In this document: piece by piece, positions 38,301 through 49,170 of the stretch
Layout of the letters: every line of letters begins with the position of its first letter
How positions within the stretch are numbered: position 1 is the first letter of the stretch
NCBI GenBank assembly: GCA_013398015.1
Contig: VZRR01013888.1
Location: 1 to 64,000, forward strand
From: Oreocharis arfaki
Taxonomy: Eukaryota; Chordata; Aves; Passeriformes; Paramythiidae
Length of the DNA stretch: 64,000 nucleotides
Reading direction: 5' to 3'
Made by a program: the position numbers and the translations under genes
Notes under the pieces: generated by a model
What the model was told of the DNA's origin: nothing
Seen by the model: only the letters and a program-made list of their open reading frames with translations
Databases searched by the model: none

Positions 38301-41300
38301 AAAAATACTGGGGTTTTCCACATTATTTACCACATCAGCTGTACTTTTGCAGGGATCCATGGAGTCCCAAACACTCCTGAAAATCTTATTGCTACAGGCA
38401 AAGCAGAGAGTGGCCTGTGGGAGCAAAGTCTCAACGTTAGTTGAAAGTGAATGTGTGCAAGACAGACTGACTAGTGTTTGAGCAGCAGCAGTAGACAGAA
38501 AATTGTAAATGGGCCAGTGAAATGGTAATGGGTAAAGTTATAAGAAAAAGAATCTGGATGTGTCTGATCCTTGCTAAATACTTGACAAGAGATGCTAAGA
38601 CAGCCCTGAGAACAGAGTATTCATTGCTTCCTGCCTCTTCCCCAGCCAGAGCCTGTGGAGCAGGAGAAGGGATAAGAAATTAAGCATAAGATTGCAGCCA
38701 GTTTAAGGACAGCAAATCCTGTTGCCTAAAATGAAGCTTCAGTAACCATCTACGTGCATTTTATATTCTGCTTCATCTCTCATGTGGTCTTGCAGAGATC
38801 CCGTAATTTTTGTAACTGCTTGAAAAATGTCAATACTCTTTCTGAAATGAGGCAGCAAATTAAGCAGATAAGTACCGAAAGATTAGTTAGTTTTTCTATA
38901 GATCATGGACATAATAATCACTTAAAAGTTACTGTATTCACTAATCTATAAAAAATGGACATGATGCTTTCCTGTAATGTACAGGCCTGTCCTTGTAGTG
39001 AATACAACATGAACATGTTCCCATCTGTTTTTTCATTCAGTTGTTTATTGTAATACAGTGTTTTAAACAGCTGTTGCTGAATAATTGAATGTGTCTCCAA
39101 CTCTGTTTTCAGATGAGTCTTACTGCTAATGTGTGAAAAGTAACAGATGCTTTAGGGTATTGGCTTTCTAAAGTTCTTTAGAAAAAAAGGTGTAAGTGCA
39201 TAGATACTGGGCACCTAGCTAGACCATTTTGATTCATAATTTATTTATTTTACCTGTGTTCCCTTTAACATCCGTATGTCCTTGGGTTATGCATTTGGTT
39301 GGCTTGGTTCCTGGCTTTCTTTTAATATAGCTGACTTGTGTTTTTTCCCAAAGGAAAGATGATGTGTCAGAACTGTGACTTTTTTTTTTTATTTTGAAAG
39401 ATTAAGTAAAATTTAGAATATTAAATTCACATGTTTTGGTGAATATTACAGTGAAGTTGTTGTGTTACTGGGGACTGTCATTGTTCATCCAGTTGTCTTG
39501 CTGTGGTCTGTTACACAAAAAACCAGCTACAGGAAACATATGGTATTGGTTTTAATGTGTTAAACAATTCAGGATTTGTATTCTTAACCTGTTTATTGAG
39601 CCTGATTTTTAGTAGCCTCCATCAGTAGGGTTGGTTTGTTCTATTTATTGGTGGGGCACCGCGTCTGTTTACAACACAGATGTCTGTCTCCTGCAATAGA
39701 AACTGAGCTTTTTTTAGAGCCCTTTGAATGTTTTTAATATTCAAGCCCACTGCAGTCTCATAACTTAACCTACCAGCTGAAGTGAAGGCTTTCAAATGAG
39801 ACTCTTCACTGCTGTTCCTATGGTTACACTGGAACAGAAACCTGCTAAATAGGAGCCAGAAGGGCAGAGAAAATCTTCTAGTAGCAGTTGCTATCATTAT
39901 TGCAAGTTTATAATTTCCAACTTACTTCATTTTCTGTGTAGTATTTTCTTCTTAAGTGGAACTGTATCTTTCTGAGAATCAGTGGCTGGTGGTGTTGGAA
40001 AACAGTAGCTAGAAGATGATGGAGAAACACCCCCTGGAAACAGGTTTTTGTTCTGCTTGCAAGGGGGTTTATATTTTCCCCCTCTATCAGCTAACTTAAA
40101 TTGCAAAGCATTCTTGGTGTGCAGTTTTAAGAGACAGTTCCTGTGTTATCGGTGGGTGACTTGCATGGGAACTGTGAACCAGCATCCATGTGCACCTTCC
40201 TATCAGATGCTGGGAGTAATAAGTGATACGTTAACTGCTATTGTGTGGAAATAATACATATTTAAAGCAAACAACCATCAGTTCCTTGAGTGCTGGAACA
40301 AATGGAGCCCAGGTCTCCTGTGGATTTGCCTTGTGCATGATTGATTTTTTGCCATCTGAGAATGAGCACAAGCATTTCCTCGCAGCTGGGGCATTTTGTG
40401 GGGTTTCCCCCTTGTGTCACATCTCCTGGGGGAAAGCACACACAGCGCTGCTGGTGGGAGCTACATCCTCCTCCCTCTCTCATTCCCACCCTACGCCCCC
40501 ACCTTTGGGCTGCAGCAGAGTGGTCTCCCCAATTTCACTTTCTGTTCAAAAGCTTTGCCCTTGTGAAAACATCCCCAAGCCCTGTGACGTGAGTGCAGGC
40601 CAAGTCAGCTTTTGTACTGCAAAAAACCCATGGCAATTAGACGTTCATATAAATAACTGTTGAGGACACATTAAAACAGGGCAATGTTTATTCCAGCTTC
40701 TCTCTGGATGCCCGAGTTTGCCTTGCTTTTTACATTATTTAAAGGGTGGATAGAAGATCATTGCAAACAAGGAGCAAAAAAATCTGATTATAATAACATA
40801 ATGCAAGCTTTCCTGCTCTCTTCTCATTCTGTTTGTGACTCAGGTCATGTGTGAGTAAAGAAATACAGAGATTGTTTAGGAGGGACTGAAGGGAAAGCAG
40901 CAGGACTACAAATTGGGAATTGGGGCTCTGCTTCCTGTTCTGAATAATTTCGAGCTGTATCACATCGTATGGCACCTACTGAGGCAATCCATGCTTTTGT
41001 ATCAGTGGAAATGTGTCAGGAACACCTGGGGCCATGGAGTTAGGAATAGCAACAAGCTGTTGGGGTGTTGGGAGGGAATGCAGCAAAGCAATAGACTGTA
41101 GCAATATACACCTCTTCGGCAATCAGGTTTTGTGATACAGTAATTGCTTTTGGTTGTGGACTCTGCTCTCTGAGTCAGCCCCTTGGCTCTGGCCTCTGTC
41201 ATTACCTGGCACCAGGTTTGGGGTTCTCTCACCCCCTGCCCTATGGCTGCCAGGGAGCCAACCTGGCTGTGTCCTGCCACGCACAGCCTGGGGATAGCCA

Positions 41301-42973
41301 CCTCAGGGCTGTGCTGGCTTCTCCAGAATATCCAGAGGACAGAGGGTTTCATATAGTGAGGGTGCTCTGGGTGTCGTCATTTCTGGGATAGCTGCCCTGA
41401 AGAAGATAATATCTAATGTCCAGCACTTGGCCTGAAACCTTTTCTAATGGGAAGCAGCTTGAGGTCAACATAAAAGATACTTTGTTTTAAATTTATTTTA
41501 TTGAAGAAATCACAGGATTGAAATGCAGTCAATGCAGTTGGAAAGTTGAGAAAAACAGGTGAACAGGGATGAAAGGAAAATTAGCTCTGTGCTCTCTTGG
41601 ACACTTTCTGCTTAGCCAAACAGCTGACTGTACTTCCTTACATTGGAGATCCTTGTATCCCTCTAACCCATCTTCCCAGGAACCAGCCAGCTATGTGTGC
41701 TGCTCTGGTACCTGGATGGCAAATCACTAGACTTTTCCATATCAACTCTTTAAACCTATATGAGGTGTAACAGCGATCAGCGCACCTTGCCTGCTTTGAG
41801 GTTTCACTCAAGACCAGCAGTGACTTTAATCAGCCACCAGAGGTGATGATCCATTTAAAGGTAACTTGTGCAACTCAGTCACAGGGGAGTAGCGTAGCAA
41901 AGGGATTACCACAGACTCACTCGAGTGCCTGTTCTCTGAGGGCTGATGGGTCGATGAAAGCACTGCCTGTCCTGTGCTGGATCTGAGACTTCTGCTAAGC
42001 TTCATCTGTAATAATGTTTTAGCAGAAGTGACTTCCCAGCACCGGTGCAGTAAATAACTGTGCCATGGTAAACTTACTGAACTGTTTATTGACGGTTGCT
42101 GACTGCTGAGAGACCTTTCTGCCCTGTCTGCTACATTCAGGGAAGTGAAACTACTGTTCCAGAAACGGGTGGTTTATTGGTGCTCGTCTTCAGATGCTTA
42201 AAATCTTCTTCAGTCTTTGCTATGGTTATATTTATGTAGGCACAGCAAGTCTTGGAGGTAAAATGGGGAACTTCAGAGAGACTGTTAACTGCATGAATAA
42301 ATTCTGAATTTAAAATTAGTAACGCTTCTGTCTTGTCGATATATAGACATATAAAAGTTTGCTTTGTACCTCCCCTCCCCTTCTGTGTCCATTTTTGTCT
42401 TTTAAGAAAGTTTCCTTTTTTCTTTTCAGCGTCATCAAGAAGACTGGCTTTTGCTTTTCCCTCGTGTAAAAGCTGTCTATTGATCAGGTGATAAGGAAAA
42501 AAGGTGCTTAGATTGTGACCTGAGGCTGTTTTCTGCATGACCAGGTCCTTCTGCACAGTTGCCCAAATGGCTTTAAATGCAAAGTTCCTTTGGTCTACAC
42601 CACTTTTTTTGTTACTTTGTTTTGGTTTTTTTAATGAAAGATGGCATATTGCTTTTTTGGAGTGTTTTGGTGACATATGAAGTGAACCTAAAATGAGAAT
42701 ATATTTCTTTAGATGCCTTTAGTTGCTGGGATCTCCTTGGTGGCTAGACACACCACTGGAGAGATACCACACAGAGCCTTCTGTTACGTGAGGGCTGGTT
42801 AGGAGTATCCCAGTGCATGTGAAGCTGGGCAGGGAGCAGACCCCGAATGTATTCATGGACTGACTGGAAATACAGCTGGGTAGTGACTGGGATTCTTCTT
42901 GCATGTCTTCTTTCAATGTACTAATGGTGCATTTCTTTTGTTGTGCAGCAAGCCAGTTTTGGTTGATACCACC

Positions 42974-42990
42974 TTTTTTTTTTTTTTTTT
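42974..42990 (+). repeat. Poly(T) tract (17)
   Basis: A T17 run about 145 bp before the ERVL LTR. It could be a reversed poly(A) tail, but no retroposed copy is recognised next to it. Confidence 0.85.
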
Positions 42991-43135
42991 GAGAAGCAGG
43001 AGAGGGAAATTTAGATGCAGTCTCTCCTCACTCCAACAAGCAAAAAACTGAACACATTTTTCATGCCTGAAGGCAAGTTTTCTACCTCTTATGCTGTGTT
43101 AGAGCAGCCCCTTGCTATTCCCTTAGAAAGATGTT

Positions 43136-43458
43136 TGTCGTGGTTTAGCCCCAGCCAGCAACTCAGCCCCATGCAGCTGCTCACTCACTTTCCCCTGGTG
43201 GGATGGGGGAGAAAATTGGAAGAGTCAAAATGAGAAAATGCGGGTTGAGATAGTTTAATGGGTAAAATAAAAACAGCCTCTGCAAGCAAAGCCAAAAAAA
43301 AGGGAATTCATTCACTGCTCCCCATGGGCAGGCAGGTGTTCATCCATGCCCAGGACAGCAGGGCTCCATCACATGTAATGGTGGCTTGAGGAGTCAAATC
43401 CAAGCCACAGCTCACTACTGTGAAGAAAATTAACTCTACCCCAGCCAGAACCAGCACA
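43136..43458 (-). mobile_element. Solo avian ERVL-type LTR, internally deleted
   Basis: The left end TGTCGTGGTTTAGCCCCAGC, the following CAACTCAGCCCC, GTGGGATGGGGGAGA, GAATTCATTCACTGCTCCCC and GGGCAGGCAGGTGTTCA are hallmarks of a common bird ERVL LTR. The right end AAGAAAATTAACTCTACCCC followed by AGCCAGAACCAGCACA closes the element with CA. It measures 323 bp, shorter than I would expect for this LTR type, because the central part (which in complete copies carries the TATA region) is missing. I read it as inserted on the minus strand, since the retroviral TATA and polyadenylation signals of related copies run that way. No gag, pol or env sequence adjoins it, so it is a solo LTR. No clear target-site duplication is visible. 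Confidence 0.8.
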
Positions 43459-45324
43459 AAGCTGTAGCTGCATTTTGTGAGGATGCTTGTAAAACACTTG
43501 AAGCTTTTTTGCTTGCTGGATCAGGCCATGCAGGGACTGGAAACCAGGGAAAGTGGTGCCTGAGCTGTATCTGACATGGGCAGGAGCCTTTTTTCTGATG
43601 CCCAAGGGAAGAAATGTGATGGGAAGGAGCATTTTGCAGAGCTGAGGTGTCTAGGCCAAAGGAGGAGTTGCTTAACAAATCCATAAATGCCTAATCAGTG
43701 AGCAGCCAGCCCTGCAAAAGCCAGGCTTTTCTTAAATATAGAAGGAAAATCCTATGGTGCTGTATCCAGTTTTGGATATGGGTTTAAAGACCTTTCAAAG
43801 ACCAGAAAGCTCAGCAGTGTTACTTTCCCATTAAATCCGTTTTGTACAAGCCTGAGTGATACCAGCCATGCTGACAATAAGTTTGTGCAAGCAGTTCACA
43901 TGCAGCTTTTGCCTCTGTGCATATGCTGCCTCTGGGAAGATGTTGGATTCTGTAATTCATGTCGAGAGATCTGTGTGTAGTTCTGCAAACAGAGGTGATG
44001 CTCCAGATCACTCCTGAGGAAGAAACCTTCCTAACAGGACACCCCTCTGCATTTTAGAAGCAAGGGCGCTATGGGGATAGGGAGGTTATGAAGGCTGGAC
44101 GCTTTTCTCCTAGGGCTAGAGGAAAAAGAGATGGGGAAAAATATGCTCCGAGAAAGTATGCACTGACTGTCTCTCTGGCTCTGAAAAAAATCTGGGGGCA
44201 TTCTGCTTGTAGTCTTCCCCACAAAATACTTTCTTTTCAAAACTCCAGCTCTTCCCTGGGTTGGGCGTTTGCTTAACACAAAGCGTACGCTTCCCCTGTG
44301 GCTTCCTTGACCACAAGTGATGGGGCCTGACCAAGTTCCATCTCACACCTTCAGAGCCAGGTTGGCATCACTGGCTTTTAGGATTTGCTCTGTCCTTCTG
44401 TCTCATGCTGGGCTAATTTAGCCTCATCTTGGTAAACAAGAAAAGGGTCCTTATTCAACAGATTTGAGCTGGAGTGACTGCAGCTGTCGTCTGGTCTGTG
44501 CGCAAACCAATTTTGTTCATTCCCTCGCCTGGCAGGAAGCCTGAACCAGAATTGTGTTGGGACTAATCAGCATTAAACCAATGTCAGAGGGGCTGCAGCA
44601 GGCTGCTCTGTGGCAAGGCGAGAGCAACAGGGCTGTTTGGGAGGGATTAGCCTAAGTCCTGTTCGGGATGCAGCTGTGCTAGGAGAGGCACTGAAACTGT
44701 GCAGAGTATTTTTCTTGGGCCTTGTTGTGAAGACAGCCAACTGCCAAAAAAAGTGGCTTCACTGTGAGAAATCAGCACGATTGACTGCATGTGACCACAG
44801 ATAAAAAAGCCAGGAGGCAGTGCAGTGTCCACAGAGCTGTAACATCTAGGAGATACAAATGGTGCCTTTGAGCATGCTGGGCTTTCCTCTCCTGGAAAGA
44901 CAAGGCGGCAGACAATGAAATGAGTTCAGTGTGTGGTCTCCAGCCAAGAAATTATGTTAGTGGTGCTGCTGCTATTGTTATGTTATACCATAATAGATGT
45001 GTTAGTACTGTGTTAGTTAGGAGGTGGAAATATTTTGAAGAGAAGACCAGAGACTTGGCAAGGGCTGATTCATAGCTCAGGTGCCTCACAGACTCTGTTT
45101 TTCTGCCTGGCATTTACCTTGCAGGTTCACAAGTGCCTCCTGGTTTGCACTGCAAGCATTAAATCAGAGAGAACCTGCCTTACACTGTTTGCTCCAAAGA
45201 TACTGAAATATTGATGTCTTACTTTGCTCTCCCCTCCTTACAGCTACTGAATTGTCTTTGCAGTTTTTCATCTCAAAAATTATTTTTGTCTTGCTCCTGT
45301 GCACCATAATTTGCCTTTGAAGTC

Positions 45325-45395
45325 AGCCCTGCTTTGAACAGGGACATGGACCAGATAACCTCCAGAGGTCCTTTCTGATCTGGTTATTCTGATCC
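45325..45395 (+). mobile_element. CR1 LINE 3' tail fragment
   Basis: The series CCCTGCTTTGAACAGGG, ATGGACCAGATAACCTCCAG and AGGTCCTTTCTGATCTGG, ending in TTATTCTGATCC, is the sense-strand 3' end of a CR1 element with its degenerate terminal octamer. About 70 bp are retained. The region has no coding function. Confidence 0.85.
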
Positions 45396-46327
45396 ACTCA
45401 GTCCTGATCCCCCTGCTTTTACAGGTACATATTTTAGATGATTCTACACCTGAAATTCTTCAGCTTCCTCTGTGACTCTGTCAGGGGTCTGTCTGTTTGT
45501 GTATGTGCTCAGCATTAGTCATCCCTTCTCTGCAGCTATGAGAGTTCATTGGGAACAACCTGAAATGGGCTGGTGTGTTATCCATAGCAGGCAGAGCATG
45601 CTCTGAATGCCTTCTAGGCCTCCTAAACCTCTGCTAAATATGACTCTGCCTGAATTTATGTGTCAGAACTGTTTTCTTATACAAAGCTAAGCCCAGATGA
45701 ACTTTTGAACCATACCCCTGCCACATGCTAAGTGTGTTTTTATTGTTTCGGAAGCTCATTTAGGGGGAGCAAGCAGACCTTCTGGTTTGAGGTGCCCCAG
45801 CAAATTATAAGCTACGCAACGTAAGACATCCTCCTTCTTAGGGAAAAATCTTTAGCAGCAAACCTATCTGAGATGAGTGAACTGAGACACAGGAACAGAG
45901 CAGCTCTCTGAATGTTTTCATCACTAGAAAACTTCTTCAGGTCTCAGTGAAGAAGCAGGGACCAAAGGCCCAGCCTTGCCTTGTGCTTTCTGATATATGA
46001 TGTGGTCTCCTCCAGCAGTGTCTGATGGCCTGGAACATTTAGTGCGTGTGAGATTATTCATTAGGTAGAAGAGTATTAGCTACCAGCAGTGCCTTCTGGA
46101 ACACCATTTTCCCAGAGGGATGTGAAATGGTTTGGAGCATACTCTTAGGCAGGAGTAAAAGGTTACGAAAACCCCAACTAAACAAAAAGACCACTAATTT
46201 TCTGAAAACCTGCCATCCAGCTAGGTACAGAACTAGATGGGCTTTGAAAGGAGCCTCCAGTGCACATCCTCAGGCAGTCACTGAAATGGTTGGAAAATAT
46301 GTATGAACCTCTCCAACTCTGGTAGTG

Positions 46328-46440
46328 ATTTTTTTTTTGGGTTTTTTTTTTTTTNTTGTTTTTTTCTTTTTTTTCTTTGTTTTTGTTTTTGTTTTGTTTT
46401 TTTTTTTTTGTTTGTTTGTTTGTTTTTTGGTTTTTTTGGC
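46328..46440. repeat. T-rich / TTTG low-complexity tract with one N
   Basis: About 110 bases are composed almost only of T and G in T-runs and TTTG units, with one undetermined base at 46355. The long lysine-rich minus-strand frame and the phenylalanine-rich plus-strand frame here come from the repeat. It may be the reversed poly(A)/AAAC tail of a retroelement, but no body was recognised next to it. Confidence 0.9.
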
Positions 46441-47231
46441 CAGTTTTGGCTGGGAACATCCTGGCTTTCATGAGAGCTGTGCCCGTGTGACAGGTGGGCA
46501 GCACAGATGGGGAGGGCTGGGCTGTTCGAATGAGGTAGGGCCAATAACAGAAGCTAGATTTGCCATAACCCAAAGCCCCTTTTATCTTCTGTCCTTCAAG
46601 ACTGGTATTTTTTCCTAAACAAGTTTCCACTTTGTGTTTCAGACTCTCTCTGTTAGTCTCTGGATATCCAAAAATTGCTTTCCCCAAAGCACTTGTTTCG
46701 CTTGGATTTTGGGGGGACCTCTATTTCATGCTTAATTATAGGCAGTGTGCTCTGCTGATGGCCAGTGGCTTCAGGCTGTTATCCTGAAACTGCCACCTCT
46801 TGCCATTTCTAATGCAAGAGGTGGTTTTTTTTAATTCAAGACATTTGACAAGTTTGGGCCCCCTTCCTGTGGGAGCGCAGATGGCAGCTAAAGGGATGCT
46901 GGAACGGTTTCACTCCTACCTTGGTGATGCCAAACCGGATTTCAGGAGAGAGTGGCAAGACTGCAAATCTGTTTGAACAGATCCTGTATCCCTGACAAAC
47001 ATGGAGGGGATTTGATGCTCCCTGTGATGGCCAGTGCTGGGGTCTGAAGTCCTACTTGCTGACCTACACTCTCCTGACTGATCATTATGTCCAGGGTGCC
47101 CTGCCTGTCCAGATTTCAGTTTCTTGCTTTCTGCCTCTTCTGTCTCAGGGCATCCTGAGAGAAGTGCAGGGCTGTTTTTCTTGTCAGGGAATTAATTATT
47201 CACCTTCAAGTAGAAGGGCCCTTCAGGAAAA

Positions 47232-47426
47232 TTCATAGAATGGTTTGGAAAGGACCTTAAAGATCATCTAGTTCTAACCCCCCTGCCGTGGGCCGGGACT
47301 TCTTCCACTATCCCAGGTTGCTGAGAGCTCCATCCAACCTGGCCTTGGACACTTCCAGGCATGGGGCAGCCACAGCTTCTCTGGGCAACCTGTGCCAGTG
47401 CCTCACCATCCTCACAGTAAATTTGA
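47232..47426 (-). mobile_element. CR1 LINE 3' fragment (about 195 bp)
   Basis: It starts TTCATAGAATGGTTTGGAAA and continues GGACCTTAAAGATCATCTAG, then CCATCCAACCTGGCCTTGGA and TTCTCTGGGCAACCTGTGCC, to the CCTCACAGTAAA stretch. This is the best preserved CR1 copy of its type here, reversed relative to the window strand. Similarity ends after about 47426, which marks the 5' truncation point. Frames crossing it are not genes. Confidence 0.95.
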
Positions 47427-49157
47427 GCTGGTGTGGCTCTTTTCTTCATCTTAAAGACCACGTGTGGTTTCAAGTTTTATATGTGCCCAGCTTGCATAGA
47501 CCAGGAATTTGAATAAAGGGACAGGTTGGACTTGAAATGTCTGGAGGTACAGCAATTTCCAAGTTCATCATCTAACTTCGGAGTTTTGTTTTCTGTTGAG
47601 GATCTTTGCAAAGGTTTGTGTTACTTTTTGTTTGGAATACATTGTACTGTAGTTTCCTTACTGAACTACAATCTTTCTTAAAAGAGTATAATTTCCAAAA
47701 TACTAAGTAAAAGAAAGGTTAGAGAAAGGGAAAAACTGACCTTGGGTCAGAACAGAAGTCATTGCTTTTGCTTCTACAGGTTAACACAAGGTTACCGTTA
47801 AATGCCTTTTCAAAGCAGAAAATAAAGACTTAGGAAACATCAGTTATTTTAGACAATACTGATTTAATAGCTTCTTTGTCATGCCCTGACAGTTCAGGGA
47901 GATGCAGCAATGTTATTGTTTGTCTAAGAAAGTACCAACCTCTGTCGGAGAGTCCACCTGGATGACTGTTGCAGGGTCATGTGAGTCTGTGCGTTATCGT
48001 TTGGGTAGGGCAATTGCACTTTGATCTGACAAGGAGAAGGAGCTGTACCTATGTGGGGCTCAGGTTTTGCTACCATTGACTCACCTGCTCAGGATCTACC
48101 CCTGCAGGCTGCAGAAAAATCCATTGACTCTTTAGGCATGGAGAAAGCAGTGACGAGGTGGGAAGGTGATATGAGTTAGTGCCTTTAGTGCAGGATTGCT
48201 ACATCTTCCCCCTTCACTGTAAAATCAAAGTGTTCCTGACTGGAATGAAACAGGGCTCACTGCTTAACCTGCAGCCTAAACCAGCTTTGTTGGGAAGCAC
48301 CAATGTAAGAAAGGAAGCAGGAAAGGTGAGGAAGATCCCTGGATAAGCACACCAAATAGTTTAGAGCTCTGGGATGGGTGGCAGAAGGATGTTTCTTTAG
48401 GGAGGCCATAATTTGGGAAGGGGTTAACCAGAAGGAGCACCGGAGCAGACAGTTCCTCAGGCTGTTTATAAATGGATACTCTGATGGTGCAAAATACAGA
48501 TTCAGGTTGAAGTTTCATATTTCTGCATTAAAATAAGTCACATTCAAGCTGTCATATCAGTATAAACAGAGAATAAGCCTTGCTGAATTCAAAGCCTGGA
48601 GTGAAGTCCTACTTTAGCAAGCAGCTTTTTACAGAGGCAAAAGAAGTGTGTTTTGGAAGCTTTGTTGTTTTGCCTCGTAAATAAGTTTAGCTAGAAGTTT
48701 GAATGTTTTGGAATTCTTTCATGACCCTTAAATTTGCAGCTGTAGGATGTATGTGAGTGCTCGGATTCGTTTAATCTCACACATACACTGTGGTTTTGAT
48801 TTCAAAGGGGCATTCTGTTCCCCACATGCACCGCCTGTTCTTGTGACAACTTGGAGACCAGCCCCATTGGACTGATTGCTTGTATGCATGTGAAGTCCTT
48901 GAAATACTCATTATAGTCTGTGGTGATCTAATATTAGTGAATCATCTTTTAGTCCTTAACCAGAAAGTATTTTTTCATCCTGATAGTAAAACTACAGACT
49001 TTATTTTAGCAAATATCCAGTAATACTTATGCTCAGGTATCCTCTGCTTCGCTTATTGCTGACAGCTGTGTAACTGCTGAGATCTGCATAATTTGTTGTC
49101 ACAAATATTTTTTAGTTTAGGTCTTTCCTCTTGTGTGTGCTTTCCCATTTAAATATT

Positions 49158-49170
49158 AAAAAAAAAAAAA
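49158..49170 (+). repeat. Poly(A) tract (13)
   Basis: A short A run follows TTTAAATATT. It is recorded for completeness and no retroelement body is recognised. Confidence 0.8.

Larger units (their letters stand above)
13421..43135. other. DENND5B: Presumed DENND5B intron 1, proximal part
   Basis: About 30 kb without a recognisable coding exon on either strand. The stretch holds CpG micro-clusters near 17.9-18.3, 19.64-19.96 and 21.88-21.96 kb, several simple-sequence tracts, a perfect palindrome at 23276-23297 and short tandem duplications, annotated separately. Open frames are short, lack good paired splice sites or family similarity, and are treated as chance. Assignment as intron depends on the gene starting at the 12.4-13.4 kb island or further upstream. 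Confidence 0.45.

Noticed and set aside
46178..46687. 169-codon lysine/asparagine-rich minus-strand frame and its phenylalanine-rich opposite
   Set aside because: Generated by the T/TTTG low-complexity tract containing an N.
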